From assembly GCA_016844285.1 (NCBI GenBank), contig JAENIS010000024.1:1-17382 (forward strand): a DNA stretch of 17,382 nucleotides. Reading direction: 5' to 3'. The notes under the pieces were generated by a model, which made no database searches, was not told the origin of the DNA, and worked only from the letters and a program-made list of their open reading frames with translations. Positions 14,093 to 17,382 of this stretch are shown here, one piece after another. A program made the translations under genes and the position numbers. Source of the DNA: Dehalococcoidales bacterium (lineage in GTDB: Bacteria > Chloroflexota > Dehalococcoidia > Dehalococcoidales > UBA2162). Within the stretch, counting starts at the first letter, position 1; every line of letters starts with the position of its first letter.

Positions 14093-14310
14093 TCATTCCT
14101 TCAGTATCATGAAATTGCCTTGCGGAATATCGATACCACCGGGAAATAACTGCTTAGCATATTCACCAAAGAGATGCCCCTGTTAAACATATATTGAGTA
14201 ACCGTATCCAGTTCAAGGGTACTCTCGGGCTCATTTATCTGGGTCCAGAGTAATTTGAGGCATTGTAGGCCTGAAATGTATTTGGATTTTGTTAGCAACC
14301 GTGATGGCAT
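14093..14310 (-). pseudogene. N-terminal remnant of a DUF2779-like protein (copy B), frameshifted
   Basis: ATG 14310 opens MPSRLLTKSKYISGLQC, the canonical start of DUF2779-type proteins, and continues KLLWTQINEPE and VTQYMFNRG. After about 55 residues the frame slips: in the adjacent frame YFPGGIDIPQGNFM follows, matching FPGGLDVPLEDFM of copy A at 8499-8741. The frame then stops at 14093. Both copies have lost everything after roughly 70 residues. The family is associated with nuclease-like proteins whose biological role is poorly described. Confidence 0.6.
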
Positions 14311-14391
14311 ATGACCTGATTGTATTACTTTATGTTACCAATGTCACCATGGGCGTAGTGGTGTGTTGGACTACCAGGCGGGTTAGCGCCT

Positions 14392-15282
14392 CTAGAAGAT
14401 AAACACCAGGGAGATACCCAGTACGCTCATGATGACACCCAGCACTAGTTTGGGGGTTACCTTTTCCTTCAGAAATAACACCGCCAGCGCTACCAGGAAT
14501 AGCGGTGAAGTTGAAGATAGTACCGATGTCATTGCCGCACCGGTCTCTTTTAAAGCCAGTAAAAAGAAGACGCCGCCTATACCGAAACTGATGAAGCCGC
14601 TTAAACCTGCCATTCCGAGGTTGCGCCAGCCGCTGTTATTCTGGCGGAAACGCAGCCACGGAACAACTGTGAGTGGGATAAGCAGAACTACTGTCCCTCC
14701 GAAACGGATGAAGTTGGCGAGTGGCATCTCCAGTCCTTCTGTCCCCAGCTTTATTAAGACGACACTCACACCCCAAGCAATGATGGTAAGCAACAGGAGA
14801 AACAAGCCTCGCCTCTCCTTGGGTGAGTGCATGGAGATGCGTGCTAGCAATGGCCCGCTGGGAAAGGCAACAAAGTAAATACCAGCAAGCACCAGAAATA
14901 CACCGATTAGAGCTATACCGGATAATTGCTCATTGAGAGCGAAAAAGGCAATGATAGCAGTAATCAGGGGGTAGGCGCAGGATGATATTGGGTAGGCACG
15001 AGAGATATCAATGTAACGTAGGGACAGTATAAAGAGGCTCTCGCCAATACCGATACCGATGAACGTTCCTGCAATAGCTAAAATTGCCGAGCGCAATGGA
15101 ACCAGGCTTAAGAGCATGAAGCCTCCATTAGCTATAAGTAAGATAGCAAAGAGCGAGGTTGCGGCAAGACAGCGTATCTGGTTCAACACCAAGGGGTGAA
15201 ACCTGCCACTCAGTGGTTTCAGCATGGTGCCGGCAATTGCCCAGAGCATGGCAGTGACGAGCGCCGCTAGTTCACCGGACAA
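14392..15282 (-). CDS. EamA/DMT-superfamily transporter
   Basis: A 296-residue integral membrane protein made of two EamA repeats (about 2-138 and 155-295), giving roughly ten hydrophobic helices. Typical elements are YIDISRAYPISSCAYPLITA with ALNEQLS in the first repeat, and TSVLSSTSPLFLVALAVLFL with KEKVTPK in the second. Such carriers export or import small metabolites such as amino acids or organic acids; the substrate is not predictable. The start is TTG 15282, supported by AGGAG about eight bases upstream. It is flanked by gaps containing a DUF2779 remnant on one side and a MITE on the other, so it appears to be a single-gene unit. Confidence 0.9.
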   Translation of the reverse strand: MSGELAALVTAMLWAIAGTMLKPLSGRFHPLVLNQIRCLAATSLFAILLIANGGFMLLSLVPLRSAILAIAGTFIGIGIGESLFILSLRYIDISRAYPISSCAYPLITAIIAFFALNEQLSGIALIGVFLVLAGIYFVAFPSGPLLARISMHSPKERRGLFLLLLTIIAWGVSVVLIKLGTEGLEMPLANFIRFGGTVVLLIPLTVVPWLRFRQNNSGWRNLGMAGLSGFISFGIGGVFFLLALKETGAAMTSVLSSTSPLFLVALAVLFLKEKVTPKLVLGVIMSVLGISLVFIF

Positions 15283-15454
15283 AATAATCTCCTGTCAATG
15301 ATAACTATTGAAAACCTTGGTAGCCCAAGTAAGAAGCCACTTTCAATCTGATGATAATCTGGAAGCAAGATACGTGTACCCGTGCTGGACTTTGGCGTTT
15401 TTACCACTATAGCGATGGAATGTTTGGTGCTCCCCATCACGACCAATCGCTTAA
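15283..15454. other. Gap upstream of the EamA gene
   Basis: No gene or RNA is recognised in the 170 bp between the transporter start and the MITE. It should hold the transporter promoter, but no strong -35/-10 pair was found. Confidence 0.3.
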
Positions 15455-15581
15455 CTAGTGCAGTGTCTCAGTAATAACTTACCATATAACCCGTTCGTGC
15501 TGAGCTTGTCGAAGCATCTTGCCCTTCGACTGGCTCAGGGCGAATGGGGTTTGTAAACCTGTTTATGAGACACTACACTAG
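15455..15581. mobile_element. MITE-like element with 16-bp terminal inverted repeats
   Basis: CTAGTGCAGTGTCTCA (15455-15470) and TGAGACACTACACTAG (15566-15581) are inverted repeats matching at 15 of 16 positions, delimiting a 127-bp non-coding unit. Inside, CGTTCGTGCTGAGCTTGTCG (from 15492) is an imperfect inverted match to CCTTCGACTGGCTCAGGGCG (15523-15542), a composite palindrome of a type common as an interspersed bacterial repeat. No target duplication is obvious. The element is non-autonomous, and the transposase would be encoded elsewhere. Confidence 0.7.
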
Positions 15582-15658
15582 CATGATCAGAGATAATGCA
15601 TCTGAGAACATCAGTAGGCGTGTGTAACAAATGATTTCCGTCTGACCCGTAAATTTGA

Positions 15659-16240
15659 CTACTTTATGGCCGGTTGTATCTTGGTGAAGAGTTCTCTCAA
15701 TTCCTTGACGGTCTCCTGACGCCATTTGTCAGCCATTACCTGACTTCGCTTGCGCCTCTCCTGGCGCAGTTCTTCTTCGCCTAGTTTTACCTTAGCTAGC
15801 TCGGCTGCTATCTCCTCCATAAACCGAGTAGCCGCTTTAGGACGCTCAATCCATTGGAAGAGCGGATTGAGATTCTGACCAAAGAAGGCAAACACCGGGA
15901 TAGACATAAATTTACCCTGATTTAGATAGAGATTCATAATGTCGAGGTTCTGGTCCCTTGGAAATACTCTCATATCCATGCCACTCGCTTGAACAATCGT
16001 GGCCATGATCGGTAGGCCACGATGGACATCCGGGCACCAGTCCTCAACGATTGCCACCACCTTAATATGGCCGAGACGCATTACCATATCTTTGAAAAAC
16101 TGGGCATCATTCGGCGCCAGTCGGAAGACCGCCTCATGTTCGACAAACCGCTGCCGTGTATCGCCTAGTTGGTTAAGGTAAGCTTCGTAGGTAAAACCCT
16201 GAGAGTAACGCTGTGCCGTAATAACAGTTGTCGTTGCCAT
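15659..16240 (-). CDS. Thioredoxin-fold protein with WCPD motif
   Basis: A 193-residue protein of the thioredoxin superfamily. The strand KVVAIVEDWCPDVHRGLP (60-77) carries the motif position, but reads Trp-Cys69-Pro-Asp, so only one cysteine is present. MSIPVFAFF (about 112-120) supplies the cis-proline strand. The helical, charged C-terminus (about 145-190, rich in Glu/Arg/Lys) is likely a coiled extension. A single-Cys thioredoxin fold cannot form the usual internal disulfide, so it may form mixed disulfides, bind a cluster or act structurally. ATG 16240 has GAAGGAGGTG seven bases upstream and follows the FTR gene by only 12 bp, which suggests a functional pair. Confidence 0.85.
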   Translation of the reverse strand: MATTTVITAQRYSQGFTYEAYLNQLGDTRQRFVEHEAVFRLAPNDAQFFKDMVMRLGHIKVVAIVEDWCPDVHRGLPIMATIVQASGMDMRVFPRDQNLDIMNLYLNQGKFMSIPVFAFFGQNLNPLFQWIERPKAATRFMEEIAAELAKVKLGEEELRQERRKRSQVMADKWRQETVKELRELFTKIQPAIK

Positions 16241-16252
16241 GACCCACCTCCT

Positions 16253-16507
16253 TCATGACTTTTTGGCTAAGATGAGGTTACAAAAACAAGATCCCATCAC
16301 TTCCACCAAGCCGTTGCGTACTGGCTTGCAGACACAGACAGTATCCGGGTGTTGCCGTTTGCGGCAGGGGCAATAGTAATCGCCGGCTGTCTCCTTAATG
16401 TGCACAATGTCGCGCAGGATTTTTTCCGCCTCCGGTGCCAGAGCATAGCCCCGCTCATCACAGAAGGTAACAACCCGATTACGGAGATTTTCCAGGTCAT
16501 TATCCAT
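16253..16507 (-). CDS. Ferredoxin:thioredoxin reductase catalytic-subunit-like protein
   Basis: An 84-residue protein with the signature of FTR catalytic (beta) subunits: CPCR (C46, C48), CVC (C58, C60) and CFC (C74, C76). These supply the 4Fe-4S ligands and the redox-active disulfide that reduces thioredoxins using ferredoxin electrons. The span from first to last motif (31 residues) is close to that of plant and cyanobacterial FTR, although the inner spacing differs, as in archaeal and bacterial versions. No variable (alpha) subunit is nearby, as is usual in anaerobes. The extra Cys16 is not obviously conserved. The start is ATG 16507, with an AAGGT close by and a strong promoter ending only about 12 bases upstream, so translation may be nearly leaderless. 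It is co-transcribed with the thioredoxin-fold gene. Confidence 0.85.
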   Translation of the reverse strand: MDNDLENLRNRVVTFCDERGYALAPEAEKILRDIVHIKETAGDYYCPCRKRQHPDTVCVCKPVRNGLVEVMGSCFCNLILAKKS

Positions 16508-16518
16508 GTTTACCTTGA

Positions 16519-16549
16519 ATTATAGCATTGGTTAGCGAGAGAGCGTCAA
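16519..16549 (-). promoter_or_regulatory. Extended -10 promoter of the FTR-thioredoxin operon
   Basis: Minus-strand TTGACG (16549-16544) and a consensus TATAAT (16524-16519) are separated by 19 bp, and the -10 is preceded by TGC, the extended -10 motif. Initiation near 16512 leaves only about five nucleotides before ATG 16507, implying a very short or no leader. Confidence 0.65.
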
Positions 16550-16790
16550 CAATCTGACACTTTGTGGTCAGAACAACGAACGTCGTGAGACTGCTGTATT
16601 AGATCAAACCCTCCTCCCAAGTTCGAGAGGTCTCCGTTTGGTGACGCATTTGTTTTAGCCCCAATCGGTCCACTTTTCGGGACTCGAATCAGTAATGTGG
16701 ATGTGGGGAATGGGTAGACTATACAAAGACGATTTCTCGAATGGTGCCAAACCACTCCATCGTTGTTTCAGGTAGAGTTCGACTCTAGAG
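16550..16790. other. Gap between the FTR promoter and insertion-sequence debris
   Basis: Open frames of up to about 70 codons exist on the minus strand, but lack ribosome sites and recognisable motifs. A short TTCGA-containing stem near 16773 superficially resembles a tRNA T-arm without the remaining arms. Nothing functional is supported. Confidence 0.3.
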
Positions 16791-17279
16791 CCTGTCTCAA
16801 AATGTAGAACACGGCCTAATATGTGAAACTCCAAGCAAATGGATTACTGGATTTTGGCCGGAATGTCGGATTATTTGGACGTTAGTTACCAGGCTATCCT
16901 CGATTTCTATCCTGACTCTGGTGCTTCATCTCCCTAACTTAGCCCAAACGCGCCAAAGGGTTCGCAAATTGAATGCGGTTGCAAGTAAACTAAACTCCGT
17001 TTTGACGTTGGTCAGACCACGCACAGAAACCTCCTGGCACTCATCTGGTCTTTGATGATTCCGAAAGTAGGTTCACTCAATTCCCGGCGGCGGGCGTACA
17101 GACTGCGTGCTTCGTCCGAGCGCATCCACTGTCGATGTTTGAGCAATAAAACATCGGAGGAACTAATCCACAGTGTTCGTCCAGAATGTTTATCCTTAGT
17201 ACAGATTCCGAAAGCTGGACAAGAGAGACACGACGTTCTCGAGGCTCGATATATGCGGATTGAATGCGAACCAGTGAGT
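16791..17279 (-). mobile_element. IS1182-like transposase C-terminal remnant with one IS end
   Basis: Minus-strand frame 17012-17279 carries IRIYRASRTSCLSCPAFGIC (a CxxC pair plus a later Cys), then SLYARRRELSEPTFGIIKDQ and SARRFL, the C-terminal part of IS1182-type DDE transposases. After RRFLC a one-base shift near 17024 moves the reading into the next frame, which continues RGLTNVKTEFSLLATAFNLR to a stop at 16926. CCTGTCTCAAAATGT at 16791-16805 resembles the terminal repeat of such elements and probably marks its end. The N-terminal two thirds are missing, replaced by IS630-like sequence, so it is not autonomous. Confidence 0.6.
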
Positions 17280-17382
17280 TTAGACCTTCGCCCCACGGCG
17301 TGGTTTATCCATCAACCCATCCATGTGTTGCCGGGCAAACCGGACGCGCCATTTGCTGACCATACCTCGACGTACCTTCAGA
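17280..17382 (-). mobile_element. IS630-like transposase fragment (helix-turn-helix part), cut by the window edge
   Basis: The minus-strand frame entering at the right edge reads LKVRRGMVSKWRVRFARQHM then DGLMDKPRRGAKV and stops at 17280. VSKWRxRF...GLxDxPRxGA is the linker following the N-terminal helix-turn-helix of IS630-family transposases. The catalytic DDE domain should follow, but the IS1182-like remnant replaces it, so the two elements are joined at about 17275-17290. Confidence 0.55.

Noticed and set aside
16546..16755. 69-codon minus-strand frame upstream of the FTR operon
   Set aside because: No ribosome site; its 3' end overlaps the FTR promoter -35 region; no motif.
16765..16795. 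TTCGA-containing stem resembling a tRNA T-arm
   Set aside because: No acceptor, D or anticodon arms could be found around it.
1..17382. CRISPR array, rRNA, riboswitch or complete tRNA
   Set aside because: No regularly spaced direct repeats, rRNA-like conserved stretches or cloverleaf folds were seen; the short lysA upstream region has no room for a complete lysine riboswitch.

Overview
The window looks like a chromosomal stretch of an uncultured anaerobic bacterium, most plausibly a Chloroflexota (Dehalococcoidia-like) lineage. This is inferred from the gene families (thiolase-like protein plus DUF35 pairs, a HgdB/BcrB-like 2-hydroxyacyl-CoA dehydratase subunit, amidohydrolase-2 proteins, NIPSNAP, a ferredoxin:thioredoxin reductase module, abundant cysteine-rich Fe-S proteins), the strong purine-rich Shine-Dalgarno sites and the dispersed hairpin repeats. 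No rRNA or other taxonomic marker is present, so the assignment is tentative.

Layout. Positions 1-2750 carry the only two clear plus-strand genes: diaminopimelate decarboxylase (lysA) and a crotonase-fold protein with its own promoter. Small palindromic repeats surround them. From about 3.0 to 16.5 kb every intact gene is on the minus strand. In their own direction of transcription they are: an FTR catalytic subunit with a thioredoxin-fold partner; an EamA transporter; a thiolase-like protein with a DUF35 Zn-ribbon protein; an amidohydrolase; the remains of one dehydratase subunit followed by an intact dehydratase subunit; a winged-helix/4Fe-4S protein; a NIPSNAP protein; a small cupin; a thiamine-diphosphate lyase/decarboxylase; and a second cupin. 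The right edge (16.8-17.4 kb) is insertion-sequence debris, an IS1182-like transposase tail abutting an IS630-like fragment.

The central block reads as a catabolic island for CoA thioesters or small ring or carboxylic acids: a carbon-carbon lyase, a radical-type dehydratase component, a hydrolase/decarboxylase and a thiolase-like enzyme, with accessory cupins. No substrate can be named from the sequence. Several enzymes lack textbook catalytic residues. The crotonase lacks both acidic residues of hydratases, the amidohydrolase has Gly where Asp is expected, and the thioredoxin-fold protein has WCPD in place of CxxC.

The second theme is decay. The long gaps between intact genes hold protein-like minus-strand stretches broken by frameshifts and deletions. 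Two remnants of a DUF2779-like gene lie about 5.6 kb apart. There is a piece of a peptide-binding protein, and a dehydratase subunit gene reduced to its two ends. Either this is an old, eroding accessory region or part of it reflects assembly indels; the intact neighbours argue for genuine erosion.
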